A stretch of 64,000 nucleotides of DNA from contig JACPOV010000008.1 of NCBI GenBank assembly GCA_016191325.1, forward strand, positions 1,160,351 through 1,224,350, read 5' to 3'. Shown here one piece after another: positions 1-9,187 of this stretch. The notes beneath the pieces were generated by a model. It had not been told where the DNA came from, made no database searches, and worked only from the letters and a program-made list of their open reading frames with translations. The stretch's first letter is position 1. Each line of letters opens with the position of its first letter. The stretch is from Candidatus Dependentiae bacterium (GTDB lineage: Bacteria > Babelota > Babeliae > Babelales > JACPOV01). The position numbers and the translations under genes were made by a program.

Positions 1-597
1 CACTTCGCCTTCGGCAATAATGATCTCTTTGAGCACATTATGAAATGAGATTGCATGCTCAATCGCTTCGCGAAATGATTGGGTTCCAACAGGTAAAATT
101 AAAAATTCCTGGATGCGTAATTTGTTATCCGCATGCGCGCCGCCGCTGATCATATTAAATAAAGGAAAGGGAAGCGTAACGGTTTCTGCTCCGCAAAGAT
201 TTGCGATCAGTTCGTACGGTTCTTGTTGGCATAAAAATGCTTGAGCGCGCAATATTGCAATACTTGCTGAAAGCATCGCGTTTGCGCCAAGTTTGCTTTT
301 ATTTTCGGTGCCATCAAGGCTTATCATTAATTGATCAAGTTCAATTACATTCGGCTCGAGCCCGATAATTGCATCCGATATTTTATTTTCTAAAATTTCG
401 ATCGCTTTTCTAACGCCGTTTCCTGCCAAGCGATCTCCGCCATCACGCATTTCAAATGCTTCGTATCGGCTGCGCGATAATCCTTCAGGAACTGAGGAAT
501 AAAATGACGAGCCATCCTCCAAAAAAAGTTGGCATTCAATTGTGGGAACGCCGCGTGAGTCGAAGATTTCTCGACCTTTTAATTTAATAATTTTCAT
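1..597 (-). CDS. eno: Enolase, N-terminal part (cut by window edge)
   Basis: Phosphopyruvate hydratase converts 2-phosphoglycerate to phosphoenolpyruvate in glycolysis. The 199 codons inside the window give the enolase N-terminal domain (GREIFDSRG near residue 8, LDGTENKSKLGAN near residue 105) and the start of the barrel (GGAHADN followed by IQEFLI, near residue 155). The start ATG at 597 follows AAAGGA at good spacing. Odd point: the catalytic loop normally reading PSGASTG is here PEGLSRS. The Ser that helps bind the second magnesium is kept, but most of the loop differs. The C-terminal catalytic residues lie outside the window. Identity is certain; full activity is not. Confidence 0.95.
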   Translation of the reverse strand, partial: MKIIKLKGREIFDSRGVPTIECQLFLEDGSSFYSSVPEGLSRSRYEAFEMRDGGDRLAGNGVRKAIEILENKISDAIIGLEPNVIELDQLMISLDGTENKSKLGANAMLSASIAILRAQAFLCQQEPYELIANLCGAETVTLPFPLFNMISGGAHADNKLRIQEFLILPVGTQSFREAIEHAISFHNVLKEIIIAEGEV

Positions 598-716
598 GTT
601 TCACCATCCTTTTTTGATCTTGAGCATACCGTATTGCCAAGTATTGCTGCTAGTGAATGAGCCTCAAAAGAAAAAAAGGTACTAATTTCAGGCATATTAT
701 TAAAAAAATAGATAAC

Positions 717-745
717 TTGATTGCGTAAATCTAGTTTGTTATCTT
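717..745 (+). promoter_or_regulatory. Candidate sigma-70 promoter for dps
   Basis: TTGATT (717-722), a 17-base spacer and TATCTT (740-745). A start site near 752 would leave a leader of about 25 bases before the dps ATG at 777, which also argues against the upstream ATG at 759. Sequence match only. Confidence 0.45.
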
Positions 746-776
746 ATAACTAAAAAAAATGAGAAGGATCTTTTTT

Positions 777-1256
777 ATGACAGTTCACGTCAATATCGGA
801 ATTCCAGAAAAAAATCGCGCCGCAGTATGCAAGTTTCTGCAAGTACTGCTTTCTAACGAGTTTTTACTTTACACCAAAACGCTCAATTATCATTGGAACG
901 TCGAGGGGCGCCAGTTTCATGATTTTCACGAATTTTTCAAAGAACAATATGAGCAAATGCTTGATATTGTGGATGAAGTAGCTGAGCGGATCAGAAAATT
1001 GGGCCATAAATCATACGGCACAATGGGACAGTTCTTAAAAGTAACAACGTTAGAAGAACACCATGCGGATAAAATGAGCGATCTAGAAATGATTAAAGAT
1101 CTACTGCACGCTCACGAAGCAATTATTCAAGAATTGCGCAAAGATCAAGATAAGGCAATGGAACTTGGGGATCAAGGTACCAATAATTTTTTAATCAGTA
1201 TGATCGAATCGCATGAGAAAATGGCATGGATGCTTCGCGCGCATTTGGTAAAATAA
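777..1256 (+). CDS. dps: Dps-family ferritin-like DNA-binding/iron-storage protein
   Basis: The family forms 12-mers that oxidise and store iron using peroxide and protect DNA in starvation or oxidative stress. The 159-residue length is typical. Visible signatures are LNYHWNVEG (ferroxidase His) and DEVAERIRKLG (acidic ligands) on the paired helix, then a four-helix bundle pattern to the end. The start at 777 is preferred over 759 because AGAAGGA (762-768) lies about eight bases upstream of 777. It is monocistronic with its own terminator, next to the divergent eno gene. In an intracellular bacterium it would be a main defence against host oxidants, which is inference. Confidence 0.93.
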   Translation: MTVHVNIGIPEKNRAAVCKFLQVLLSNEFLLYTKTLNYHWNVEGRQFHDFHEFFKEQYEQMLDIVDEVAERIRKLGHKSYGTMGQFLKVTTLEEHHADKMSDLEMIKDLLHAHEAIIQELRKDQDKAMELGDQGTNNFLISMIESHEKMAWMLRAHLVK

Positions 1257-1281
1257 TTTTTCTAACATGCATAAAATATAG

Positions 1282-1310
1282 AAAAGCGCGCTAATTTGCG
1301 CGCTTTTTCA
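1282..1310 (+). terminator. Rho-independent terminator of dps
   Basis: An AAAAGCGCGC / GCGCGCTTTT stem with a six-base loop, ending in a T run, 25 bases after the dps stop codon. Confidence 0.85.
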
Positions 1311-1360
1311 TTTTGTGCTAAACTTACTTTCGTTCTGTGCATCATTTTAGAAAGGGACTT

Positions 1361-1804
1361 ATGAAATATGCTTCAGCACGAGCTTCAATTTTTTTACTTT
1401 TATCCATCTTGTCATTTGGTCATGATGCGAAAGCAATGACTCAGCAATTTTCAAGATTTTATCGTAATACTTTTTACAATAGAATTGAGGGTGATCATAT
1501 TCGTGCCTTAGTTCAGACGAATGTTGGACACAGCGTCCGCATAGGAAAAAAACGTTTCTTTAAAAAAAGAGGTTTTGGTCCAGGTGGGCAAGCTGTCCTA
1601 TTTGATCCAGAGTTATCGAGGTTCAATCGGGCTGTTTATTTGTGCCTTAATCACAGAAAAACGAAAACCGGCAAGTGGGACATTCGTGTTAAGGAACAAC
1701 TCTATGAACGCCCGAATAATATTCATGTGCAATCTGTTCTTTCGAATGAATCTCCTTTTGGAATTATCAAAGCAACCACACAGCCAGAAACTTCTTTAGA
1801 TTAA
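1361..1804 (+). CDS. Small secreted protein, GFGP family (unknown function)
   Basis: A 147-residue protein that I do not recognise. Residues 1-25 form a signal peptide (charged start, SIFLLLSILSFG core, cleavage near AKA before MTQ). The start at 1361 follows AAAGGG; an in-frame ATG-like codon at 1337 has no such site. The mature part is basic and contains TNVGHSV and a GFGP motif that align with TNVSKYI and GFGP in the next gene (1925), so the two are divergent paralogues. It probably acts outside the inner membrane. No catalytic motif is visible. Confidence 0.75.
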   Translation: MKYASARASIFLLLSILSFGHDAKAMTQQFSRFYRNTFYNRIEGDHIRALVQTNVGHSVRIGKKRFFKKRGFGPGGQAVLFDPELSRFNRAVYLCLNHRKTKTGKWDIRVKEQLYERPNNIHVQSVLSNESPFGIIKATTQPETSLD

Positions 1805-1924
1805 TCGAGTAATCAATTAATCATCAAAACTGTTTTTTTTGCAGTTTCTTCAATTGATTATTAAATAATAGCATTGCTTGTTCCTAATTGTTTATTCTGA
1901 AAATGAGCAAGAAAGGGATGGGCG

Positions 1925-2677
1925 ATGCGACCGCATTATTTGATGATTTGTTGTTTATTATCAATTTTTGCTTTTCAGCTTTCGTTTGCGCAATTATATG
2001 ATGAAGATATCGAACGGCTTATGCTTACCAATGTTTCTAAATACATTGTGCTTGGTCACGTACTATTTCGTAAAGTTGAAGGTTTTGGGCCAACATTTTC
2101 TACTCTTCAAGCGCTTAGTGACCCGAGACTCTATTTTCTAGTGCCAGAATTTATTGTTTTTCATAAAAGGCGGGATCAATCTTGGGTTGTTGAAGATACT
2201 CCCGCTCATCTTGCACTGCCGCTCAGTAAAAAACAATTAAATTATAGAATGGCTAACCCACTGCCAATAATAGGTTTAAGATCAGTGCTTGGTGAATCAA
2301 TTACGCGAGAAAAGAGCGGTCTTGATTGGTTTTTTACAAAAAATAAAATAACGAGAAAAATAGACAAAGCGTTAAGAATACAGAAGAAGATGGAGAGCAA
2401 ATTCGAAGTTCATGAACAACGTTGGTTGAATCGAGAAAATGTTACGCGCTGCGTTGAACGCTTTAAATCCATGAGTGAAGAAACAAAATGCACGCATCCT
2501 GATCTTTTAAAATCTGCATCCCTAAAGGGCTCAGGTCGCTTTAAATTCTCATCGCAAAGTTCTAGAACCATTAAAAGAAATGGAAAATGCTCACGCAAAA
2601 ATAGCAGAAATTTTACGCTCAAAAAAGGAGATTTTGAGCGTTATATGCTATCCCAAAAGCAAGAAAAATCAAATTAA
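1925..2677 (+). CDS. Secreted protein, GFGP family (unknown function)
   Basis: A 250-residue protein with a clear signal peptide (residues 1-22, CCLLSIFAFQLSFA then QLYDED). The first half carries the TNV and GFGP motifs shared with the upstream gene at 1361. The second half is an additional, highly basic Lys/Arg/Ser-rich tail with predicted helices, absent from the shorter paralogue. AAGGGATGGGCG precedes the ATG. Its last four bases overlap the convergent aspS gene, with no terminator visible between them. Function unknown; the basic tail could bind nucleic acid or membranes, which is speculation. Confidence 0.75.
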   Translation: MRPHYLMICCLLSIFAFQLSFAQLYDEDIERLMLTNVSKYIVLGHVLFRKVEGFGPTFSTLQALSDPRLYFLVPEFIVFHKRRDQSWVVEDTPAHLALPLSKKQLNYRMANPLPIIGLRSVLGESITREKSGLDWFFTKNKITRKIDKALRIQKKMESKFEVHEQRWLNRENVTRCVERFKSMSEETKCTHPDLLKSASLKGSGRFKFSSQSSRTIKRNGKCSRKNSRNFTLKKGDFERYMLSQKQEKSN

Positions 2678-4440
2678 GATTGGGATTGCTTCATTCGTAA
2701 CCCATATTCACGCAATCTTTTTTCATCAACTGGTGTTGGCGCATCCATTAACGGATCGTGGCCACGCGCAGTTTTTGGAAATGCGATCACTTCTCTTATT
2801 GAGTGGGTATTAGTAAGAAGCATGATGAAGCGATCGATGCCGATTGCCAAACCGCCATGCGGAGGAAAGCCAAGCTCTTGCGCTTCCAATAAAAAGCCGA
2901 ACTTATTTTCTGCTTGTTCTTTTGTCATGCCAAGCATTTCAAATACGGCAGATTGGCGCTCCGGATCGTGAATACGAATTGAGCCGCCCCCAAGTTCTAC
3001 GCCATTAAGTACGATATCGTATGCACGTGCTTTAATTTCGCCGGGAGTTTTTCCCTGCCAGCCAGCTTGTGGCGCCGTAAACGGATGATGCTTTGCAACC
3101 CATTGGTTTGCTTCTTTATTAAATTCAAACATAGGAAAATCGGTAATCCACAGAAAATTAAGTTCGCCTTCTGGAATCATCCCCAATTCTTTTGCCACCT
3201 GGCAACGAAGACGGCCGAGCGTTTCCCAACTTTCATCGTATGGGCCAGCAATAACAAAGAGAACATCGCCTTTTTCTAAAAGGGGCAATTGTTTCTTGAG
3301 GCGCTCAAAAAAATCTGCCGGTAAAAATTTTGAAACTGGCGATTCAAGAGCATTCTGTTCGCCAACTTTAATCCAGAGCATTCCTTTTGCGCCAACTTGT
3401 TGCGCTTTTGCTACCCAGCCATCAAGCTCTGATCGTGAAAATTGTGCATTTTTAAGATACAAACAACCTATTTTTCCGTTTGCTTTTAGTACCGATTGTA
3501 AAAAACTGAGTTGAGTATCGGCAAAAAGAGTGGTGATATCGTTAATTTTTAGCTCATAACGCACATCAGGTTTATCAGAACCGTAGGTGGAAAAAGCTTC
3601 GTCGTATCCCATTCTTTTTAATGGAAGATTGAGTTCAATTTTGAAGACTTTCTTCATTATAAATTGAAGCATTCTTTCAATAACTGATTGGACATTTTGT
3701 TCATCGATGAACGACATTTCCAAGTCTAATTGCGTGAATTCCGGCTGGCGATCCATTCGAGTATCTTCATCCCGAAAACAACGAGCAATTTGATAATAAC
3801 GCTCAAAACCTGCGGCCATTAACAATTGCTTATAAAGCTGGGGAGATTGCGCAAGGGCATAAAACGATCCCGGCTTAATACGAGAAGGAGTAAGAAAGCC
3901 GCGTGCACCTTCAGGCGTATCTTTAGTTAAAATTGGGGTTTCCATATCGTAGAAACCTTCTTGATGCAAAAAATCACGCATTGCAAAGAGAACATCATTA
4001 CGAACGGTCAAATTTCGCTGCATCTGAGTGCGACGCAAATCTAAATAACGATATTTTAAGCGCAATTCTTCATCAACATCATTTTCATCAAGATTAAATG
4101 GCAGCGCTTTTGCTTTATTGAGAATTTCCAATTTGTTAACTTGAATTTCCCATTTTCCTGTTGGTAAATCTTTATTGGCTGTCTCTCCAGAACGTTCTAC
4201 CACCTTGCCGGTAATAGAAATAACAAACTCTGAGCGCAACGCGTGCGCTTCTTTATGCGCTTGCTCAGAAAATGCTGGATTGAAAACGAGCTGAACTATG
4301 CCGCTGCGATCTCGCAAATCAATAAAAATAAGTCCCCCATGATCTCTGCGGCGAGAAACCCACCCAGAAAGGGTAACGCTTTTATTTAGATGCGATTCGT
4401 TTATTAATCCACAACCTGTGGTGCGGCTATAGTATTGCAT
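2674..4440 (-). CDS. aspS: Aspartate--tRNA ligase
   Basis: Class IIb synthetase charging tRNA-Asp in the cytoplasm. In order it has the N-terminal OB-fold (GWVSRRRDHGGLIFIDLRD), motif 2 (CFRDEDTRMDRQPEFTQLD, about residue 215), the bacterial insertion (GAD) domain at about 290-420, and motif 3 (GGLAIGIDRFIMLL) near the C-terminus. The 588-residue length is normal for the bacterial type. The ATG at 4440 is chosen over 4449 because AAGGA lies nine bases upstream of 4440 but touches 4449. Whether it also makes Asp-tRNA-Asn (with GatCAB) cannot be judged from this window. Confidence 0.97.
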   Translation of the reverse strand: MQYYSRTTGCGLINESHLNKSVTLSGWVSRRRDHGGLIFIDLRDRSGIVQLVFNPAFSEQAHKEAHALRSEFVISITGKVVERSGETANKDLPTGKWEIQVNKLEILNKAKALPFNLDENDVDEELRLKYRYLDLRRTQMQRNLTVRNDVLFAMRDFLHQEGFYDMETPILTKDTPEGARGFLTPSRIKPGSFYALAQSPQLYKQLLMAAGFERYYQIARCFRDEDTRMDRQPEFTQLDLEMSFIDEQNVQSVIERMLQFIMKKVFKIELNLPLKRMGYDEAFSTYGSDKPDVRYELKINDITTLFADTQLSFLQSVLKANGKIGCLYLKNAQFSRSELDGWVAKAQQVGAKGMLWIKVGEQNALESPVSKFLPADFFERLKKQLPLLEKGDVLFVIAGPYDESWETLGRLRCQVAKELGMIPEGELNFLWITDFPMFEFNKEANQWVAKHHPFTAPQAGWQGKTPGEIKARAYDIVLNGVELGGGSIRIHDPERQSAVFEMLGMTKEQAENKFGFLLEAQELGFPPHGGLAIGIDRFIMLLTNTHSIREVIAFPKTARGHDPLMDAPTPVDEKRLREYGLRMKQSQS

Positions 4441-4480
4441 GAAATTCATTCCTTGCTAAAATTTCGAGCTCTAGCAGCCA

Positions 4481-4510
4481 GCTTATCAGAAAGAGATCTT
4501 CCTGATAAGC
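4481..4510 (-). other. Perfect 9-bp inverted repeat between OMP gene and aspS
   Basis: GCTTATCAG and CTGATAAGC flank a 12-base loop just after the stop of the outer-membrane gene and before aspS. No T run follows on either strand, so it may be an mRNA stability or processing hairpin or a Rho-assisted stop rather than an intrinsic terminator. Confidence 0.5.
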
Positions 4511-4521
4511 CGCTTATTTGT

Positions 4522-6732
4522 TTAGTATCTGTATTCAAGGCCAACGTTGAGCGTGAACGCCGTATCAACGCCAAGTAATGGCAATTTATCGTCGGTAATA
4601 CCAGTAACGTCGACGTTATCAAGAATTTTTAACTGATCTTTGCTCAGCGGTGTACCTTTAATATCTTTATAATGCGCTCCTGGGAAGAATACTGAACCAA
4701 CCAAGAAGCCTTTAAGATCTTTGATCAATTCAACATCTATGAATGTATTGATTTCGGTTCCTAGGAAGTTTCTTGCAAAATCTGTCGGAGAGCTTTGGCC
4801 GGTTGCCACATCAAATTTCTTCGTGTGGAATGTTTGCCAATAGGTCAAAATATTTGGGCGCACGCCAACGGTACGTTTTGTTTTAGGGAACCAGTTCACG
4901 CTGCCGCCCACGAACATCAAGTTGGTAAATCCGCTCACGAGAGAAGGTAGTTCAGCCAATCCCTCTTCAGGGTTAGGCACGGTTAATGGTCGAGGAATTC
5001 GCCCAGCACCGCCTAAGAAGAACGCACTTTGCACACGGTTACCAGAATACAATTCTTGCAAACCAATAAATCCTTTGAAATTGCCATCGACAAGCGATCC
5101 ATTTGGATCATCCAAATTTTGATTTGGATCTTCGTCACCCGTAGCATAACCGAAGGTTCCTGCGACGCGTACGGTGCGATTTTTCATCCAATATGCAACG
5201 TCAGCAACGATCATCCATCCTTCAAAAATATTGCGATGCGGATTTCTAAAACGATTCAGATCATTAAAGAGCTCAACGCCGCTTGGTAATGTTCCAATGC
5301 GCTGACCGTTTTGCGAAGCATCTTCGGCACTCGTATTAATAATTTGTTGCGCTTGTTTACCTTCAACGCTTGAAGTATCGTAGAACGCTTTAGCAGGTTT
5401 TGCCACGACGTTTGGATCTTGCGTAACTACGCGTGAGTTTACTACAACCACCGTTGCGTTTGGCGCAGTTGGCAATGCAGGGTTTGGAATAAATCTATTT
5501 TCAAAGTCTATGCGATTGCGATCAATGCCAAATACATCTTGCACGCCAAAGTTTTTTGCAAAATCAAATCCGCCTTCCCAATTGCCGTTGGTAAATTCTG
5601 ATGCAAGGCCGATAGTACCAAGCTGTCCGCGTGAATCTGCAGGAATTTCTACAAGTTGCTCAGGCGCACGATTGTACATAATATACGGTTCGAATTGCAG
5701 GAATCCGCATGGTTGGCGAACTGGCGTCCAACGTAAGCGGCCGGCTACCACGAAATTAATTTTTCCTGGCCCGCGTTCTTGATCGAGGCGATGGCCAAAG
5801 TGCTGACCTCGATTCTTGAGAGATGTATTTGAAAAACTTCCGCTCTTATTTTCAAGAATTGCGCCGTAAACATCGTACGTCAATTTTGATGGGAAAAAAT
5901 CACCAGAAAGTTTAAATCCGTATGCGTATTGGTCAATGGTGGTGTCGGAAAAGAAACCAAGGAAACGTTGGCTTACCGCAAATGCAGCACCGAGCGCAAT
6001 CCCGCGGCCTAATTCAAATGGGAATGAACCAAGGGTAAAGAAATGATTATGATTAAATCCAAAAGCAAGTGCATCGTTTATGCAGAATTTAAGCCAGATT
6101 TCACGAATCCAAACCATGTTACGACTGATAAAGTGGCGATGTGGGCCGAAAACGACTTCAAGGAGTTTGATATCAGCATCTGTTGTAGCTGCGATACTTT
6201 CTGCATCTCCCCAAAGATTTTTATTTCGTAACGTGACAAAAAATTCGGTTGAATCATAACCAAGCACTTTTCTGCCATAGAGAAAATCGAAGTTGATATC
6301 GATCGTTGAACGATTGAGAAACAACCAGTCGCTGGTATTGTTATCGTTCAAGAGGTTACTATTTTTTGCAAAAAACGTTTCTGGTTTCCATTTGATTTGT
6401 ATTTTGCCGGTTAAATTTCCAAGATCGAAAGCGAGTGGCGCTTTTGGAGGTAAAACACGTTGATACCGCTGTCTACCTACGGGCTTTTCTGTTTCAAGTG
6501 CGCATGCTTCATACGATGCTGGTGGGGCGCCTACTTCATCAGATACATCAGGCAAATTTTCTTCCTTGCTATTTTGCGTTTGTGGCTCAGCAATCTTTTC
6601 ATAATAAATTTTTGTATCTGCTGGCTTAGCGGTAATAACGGACGCAGCGTTTTCAGCTTGAACAGAATAGAAAAAGAGTGCCGGTGCAAAAACGAAAAAA
6701 ACAAAAAGTGGGGCGCGGGTGGTGAACTTCAT
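4522..6732 (-). CDS. Large outer-membrane beta-barrel protein (putative porin)
   Basis: A 736-residue exported protein. Residues 1-26 are a signal peptide (APLFVFFVFAPALFFYSVQA then ENAAS). A Pro/Glu-rich linker follows, then from about residue 100 alternating polar/aromatic stretches typical of transmembrane beta-strands, such as KIQIKWKPETFF and FEPYIMYNRAP. The last strand is FTLNVGLEYRY, ending in an aromatic residue as BAM-inserted barrels do. It has a lone promoter region upstream (divergent from nfo). Likely substrate transport or a surface role; the family is not identified. The start at 6732 places the signal peptide directly at the N-terminus; the alternative at 6753 adds seven residues. 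Confidence 0.75.
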   Translation of the reverse strand: MKFTTRAPLFVFFVFAPALFFYSVQAENAASVITAKPADTKIYYEKIAEPQTQNSKEENLPDVSDEVGAPPASYEACALETEKPVGRQRYQRVLPPKAPLAFDLGNLTGKIQIKWKPETFFAKNSNLLNDNNTSDWLFLNRSTIDINFDFLYGRKVLGYDSTEFFVTLRNKNLWGDAESIAATTDADIKLLEVVFGPHRHFISRNMVWIREIWLKFCINDALAFGFNHNHFFTLGSFPFELGRGIALGAAFAVSQRFLGFFSDTTIDQYAYGFKLSGDFFPSKLTYDVYGAILENKSGSFSNTSLKNRGQHFGHRLDQERGPGKINFVVAGRLRWTPVRQPCGFLQFEPYIMYNRAPEQLVEIPADSRGQLGTIGLASEFTNGNWEGGFDFAKNFGVQDVFGIDRNRIDFENRFIPNPALPTAPNATVVVVNSRVVTQDPNVVAKPAKAFYDTSSVEGKQAQQIINTSAEDASQNGQRIGTLPSGVELFNDLNRFRNPHRNIFEGWMIVADVAYWMKNRTVRVAGTFGYATGDEDPNQNLDDPNGSLVDGNFKGFIGLQELYSGNRVQSAFFLGGAGRIPRPLTVPNPEEGLAELPSLVSGFTNLMFVGGSVNWFPKTKRTVGVRPNILTYWQTFHTKKFDVATGQSSPTDFARNFLGTEINTFIDVELIKDLKGFLVGSVFFPGAHYKDIKGTPLSKDQLKILDNVDVTGITDDKLPLLGVDTAFTLNVGLEYRY

Positions 6733-6753
6733 ACAATGCAAACCTTCGTGCAA

Positions 6754-7054
6754 ATGCTCAAAATAATGGGTTTATAAATAACCCCAACTATTCTGCCTAT
6801 GAGCAAGCAATGAGCAACAAGCAATTTTTACTCGTGCAATCAAGCTTTTTTGCCGGTACAATGAAATACAGCGGCCTGCCAAGACGGTTTAGGGGGCCCC
6901 GGAAATTTTTATTTTCTGGGAAAAACAGATGTGCGCCAATAACTACTCAATTTTTTACCAAAAATGTGATGAACTATTCAGCGACATTTAAGGATGCTAT
7001 TTATCCTACTAATTTGCGTTATTTTGTCAATTAATGTCATAAAGGAAAAAGCGA
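6754..7054. other. Divergent intergenic region, no gene seen
   Basis: About 300 bases between the divergent OMP gene and nfo. A GC-rich patch at about 6868-6903 (AGGGGGCCCC) stands out, but I find no convincing gene or RNA. It presumably holds the two promoters. Confidence 0.5.
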
Positions 7055-7957
7055 ATGGCAGCCAAAAAGAAACAATCTGAACTCCTGGTTGGAGCGCATA
7101 TGTCCATCGCGGGTGGTTTTTATAAATCTATTGAACGTGCTGAGGCAGTAGGCGGTACGTGTATGCAAATATTTACAAAAAGCAATAAGCAATGGGCTGC
7201 AAAGCATATTGATCCCCAAGACGCGCAAGCTTTTAAGGATCGATGGGCAAATTCTTCAATCCATGCAGTTATTGCGCATGCGAGTTATTTAATAAATATT
7301 GGTTCTGCCCAAGCTACGTTGCGAAATAAGTCAAAGCAAGCAGTGCGTGAAGAATTAGAACGCTGTGCTTTATTAGGCATTCCCGCGCTTGTGCTTCACC
7401 CTGGGGCAGCGGTTGGCAGTTCTGCTCAAGAGTGCATTGAATTGATTGCAGAAAGCATCAATGAAGTTTTTGAAGAATTTGATGGGCCAACAATGCTTTT
7501 GCTTGAAAATACTGCAGGTCAGGGATCGGCAGTTGGAACAACGTTAGAGCAATTAGCAGCTATCTATAATCGTGTACATAAAAAAAAGCACGTAGGCATT
7601 TGCATTGATACGTGCCATGCATTTGTCGCCGGTTACGATTTACGTACGCCAAAATCGTATGATATTTTTTGGAAACAATTTGATGAATTGATTGGGATAG
7701 AAAAATTAAAAGCAATTCACTGCAACGATTCAAAAAAAGATTTAGGTTCAAAAGTGGATCGGCATGATGATATCGGCAAAGGGAAATTAGGAATTGAAGC
7801 ATTTGCGTTGCTTATGAATGATGAGCGCTTTTTTGATGTGCCAAAAATTTGTGAAACTCCAAAGGGTGATCAGGAAGAAGTAAATGATGCGCGCAATATT
7901 TCAACACTTAAAGAACTTTTAACGAGTGCCAGCAAAAAGAAATTACAAAATATTTAG
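7055..7957 (+). CDS. nfo: Endonuclease IV (AP endonuclease)
   Basis: Cuts DNA 5' of abasic sites in base-excision repair, using a three-zinc centre in a TIM barrel. The family's metal ligands are visible in order: GAHMSIAGG, AHASYLIN, LVLHPGAAVG, LLLENTAGQG, CIDTCHAFVAGYD, HCNDSKKDLGSKVDRHDDIGKG split by short gaps, and ICETPKG. The 300-residue length is slightly above the usual ~280 because of a short basic N-terminus. AAAGGA precedes the ATG. It is followed after 14 bases by the first gene of a secreted-protein cluster and may be co-transcribed with it. Confidence 0.96.
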   Translation: MAAKKKQSELLVGAHMSIAGGFYKSIERAEAVGGTCMQIFTKSNKQWAAKHIDPQDAQAFKDRWANSSIHAVIAHASYLINIGSAQATLRNKSKQAVREELERCALLGIPALVLHPGAAVGSSAQECIELIAESINEVFEEFDGPTMLLLENTAGQGSAVGTTLEQLAAIYNRVHKKKHVGICIDTCHAFVAGYDLRTPKSYDIFWKQFDELIGIEKLKAIHCNDSKKDLGSKVDRHDDIGKGKLGIEAFALLMNDERFFDVPKICETPKGDQEEVNDARNISTLKELLTSASKKKLQNI

Positions 7958-7971
7958 TCGGGGAACTGCAC

Positions 7972-8493
7972 GTGAAGTTTTATGCATCAATTAATTCGAT
8001 CATATTTGGATTTTTATTTTCGTGTTCTGTTGCAATGGAAACTCCTCTTGATTTGGAAAAGTCTGCCGAACAAGGAAATGCGATCGCGATTATTCAGATG
8101 GCGTCGAAGAAAAGTATTCAAGGAAAATATAGAGAAGGGTTGGCAATGTTTCAGCGTTATCATATTCGGCTTGCGCAAGATGACGCATGCTGCACAGATA
8201 AATCTCTTGGAATGAGTGCACTTAATCAAATAGAAAAGGTTTTATATAATCAGCAACAAAAAGCATTTTTAGTATACTTTAGAGATTTATCACAAGCAGA
8301 ATATAATAAGCTGTTTCATGAACAATTGGATTGGATCGACAGCAAAATGAAATCTGATGTGCCGCTTCCAGAACCAATGTGGCTTGAAACATATTGTTTG
8401 AGCGAAAATAAAAAAGATTTATTTGTTCCATCTTCAGAGTGGTTTGCTAAGCGGGCTGAAGTGATAACCCAATTTAGATCGAAACTAGGTTAA
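7972..8493 (+). CDS. Small secreted protein, LPxPxW family member 1
   Basis: A 173-residue protein of unknown function and the first of three tandem paralogues. It starts with GTG at 7972 after GGGGAA, 14 bases past nfo. The signal peptide is residues 1-20 (IIFGFLFSCSVA), and the predicted mature end is MET. The mature part begins with AEQGNAIAIIQMA, reminiscent of one Sel1-like helix pair, then RLAQDDACC and PLPEPMW, both shared with the next gene. It is mostly helical with two adjacent Cys. It probably leaves the cytoplasm, where the Cys could form disulfides. No enzyme motif is visible. Confidence 0.75.
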   Translation: MKFYASINSIIFGFLFSCSVAMETPLDLEKSAEQGNAIAIIQMASKKSIQGKYREGLAMFQRYHIRLAQDDACCTDKSLGMSALNQIEKVLYNQQQKAFLVYFRDLSQAEYNKLFHEQLDWIDSKMKSDVPLPEPMWLETYCLSENKKDLFVPSSEWFAKRAEVITQFRSKLG

Positions 8494-8509
8494 TTCATAA
8501 AGGATGCAC

Positions 8510-9067
8510 ATGAAACAAAAGAGTTATTTTTTTATTGTGAATGTAATGATGGGATTTTCACTTTTTGGTATGGAACTGCCAGATACTTTTTCAGCAACAA
8601 GAGAAAAATCAGAGATAGAGTCGAATCCAGTCATACAAAACTTGCTGGAGGTGCCAGTATTGATGAAATTAGCTTTAGGAAAGAGAAAAGCGCAAAATTT
8701 TTCTGAGTCAGTTGTCTACTACAACATGTTTAATTATCGCTTATTGCAAGATGCTGCATGCTGCAGAAATCTTTCACCAAAAGAATTGTGTACAGAGCTT
8801 GAGAAAGATTTTTCGCAAATAGATAATGAGCCTTATGCAAAGTTTGTTGATAAAGCTGACGAAAAATTGATCAGTCAAATTTCACTAGGGGCGCTTGAAT
8901 GGGCTCAGGCAATGAATCGCGAAAAAAAATTGCCTGCGCCAAAATGGGTGCTAGAGTTTCAGCCCACAGTAGAATTTTATCATGAACATCAATGGCAAGA
9001 AAAAAGAAGTGCGGCTCTTGAAAATATAAGAATGGCATTTGAAGATGCATATGAGAGTGATAACTAA
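8510..9067 (+). CDS. Small secreted protein, LPxPxW family member 2
   Basis: A 185-residue paralogue of the preceding gene, sharing RLLQDAACC (RLAQDDACC in member 1) and KLPAPKW (PLPEPMW in member 1) at similar spacing. The signal peptide is residues 1-20 (FIVNVMMGFSLFG), with MEL at the predicted mature end. The ATG at 8510 is preferred because AAAGG lies about seven bases upstream; the ATG at 8504 touches that site. The gap to member 1 is 16 bases, so they are likely one operon. Function unknown. Confidence 0.75.
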   Translation: MKQKSYFFIVNVMMGFSLFGMELPDTFSATREKSEIESNPVIQNLLEVPVLMKLALGKRKAQNFSESVVYYNMFNYRLLQDAACCRNLSPKELCTELEKDFSQIDNEPYAKFVDKADEKLISQISLGALEWAQAMNREKKLPAPKWVLEFQPTVEFYHEHQWQEKRSAALENIRMAFEDAYESDN

Positions 9068-9187
9068 GAAAGCATCACTCCTTTTATCGAGCAGCTCATT
9101 GGTCGAAAATATAATGACGAGCGAAGTTTGGCTCACATCTGTGTCAAAAAATAAAGAAATATTATTCTAAATAAAAAGAAAATTAAC

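Noticed and set aside
6810-7034. ORF of 74 codons in the gap between the OMP gene and nfo
   Set aside because: No ribosome-binding site, composition like neighbouring non-coding DNA, and no motif; the region is more likely a divergent promoter area.
7972-8215. Alternative frame over the signal region of the 7972 gene
   Set aside because: The GTG-started frame has a ribosome-binding site, signal peptide and paralogues; the overlapping ATG frame does not.
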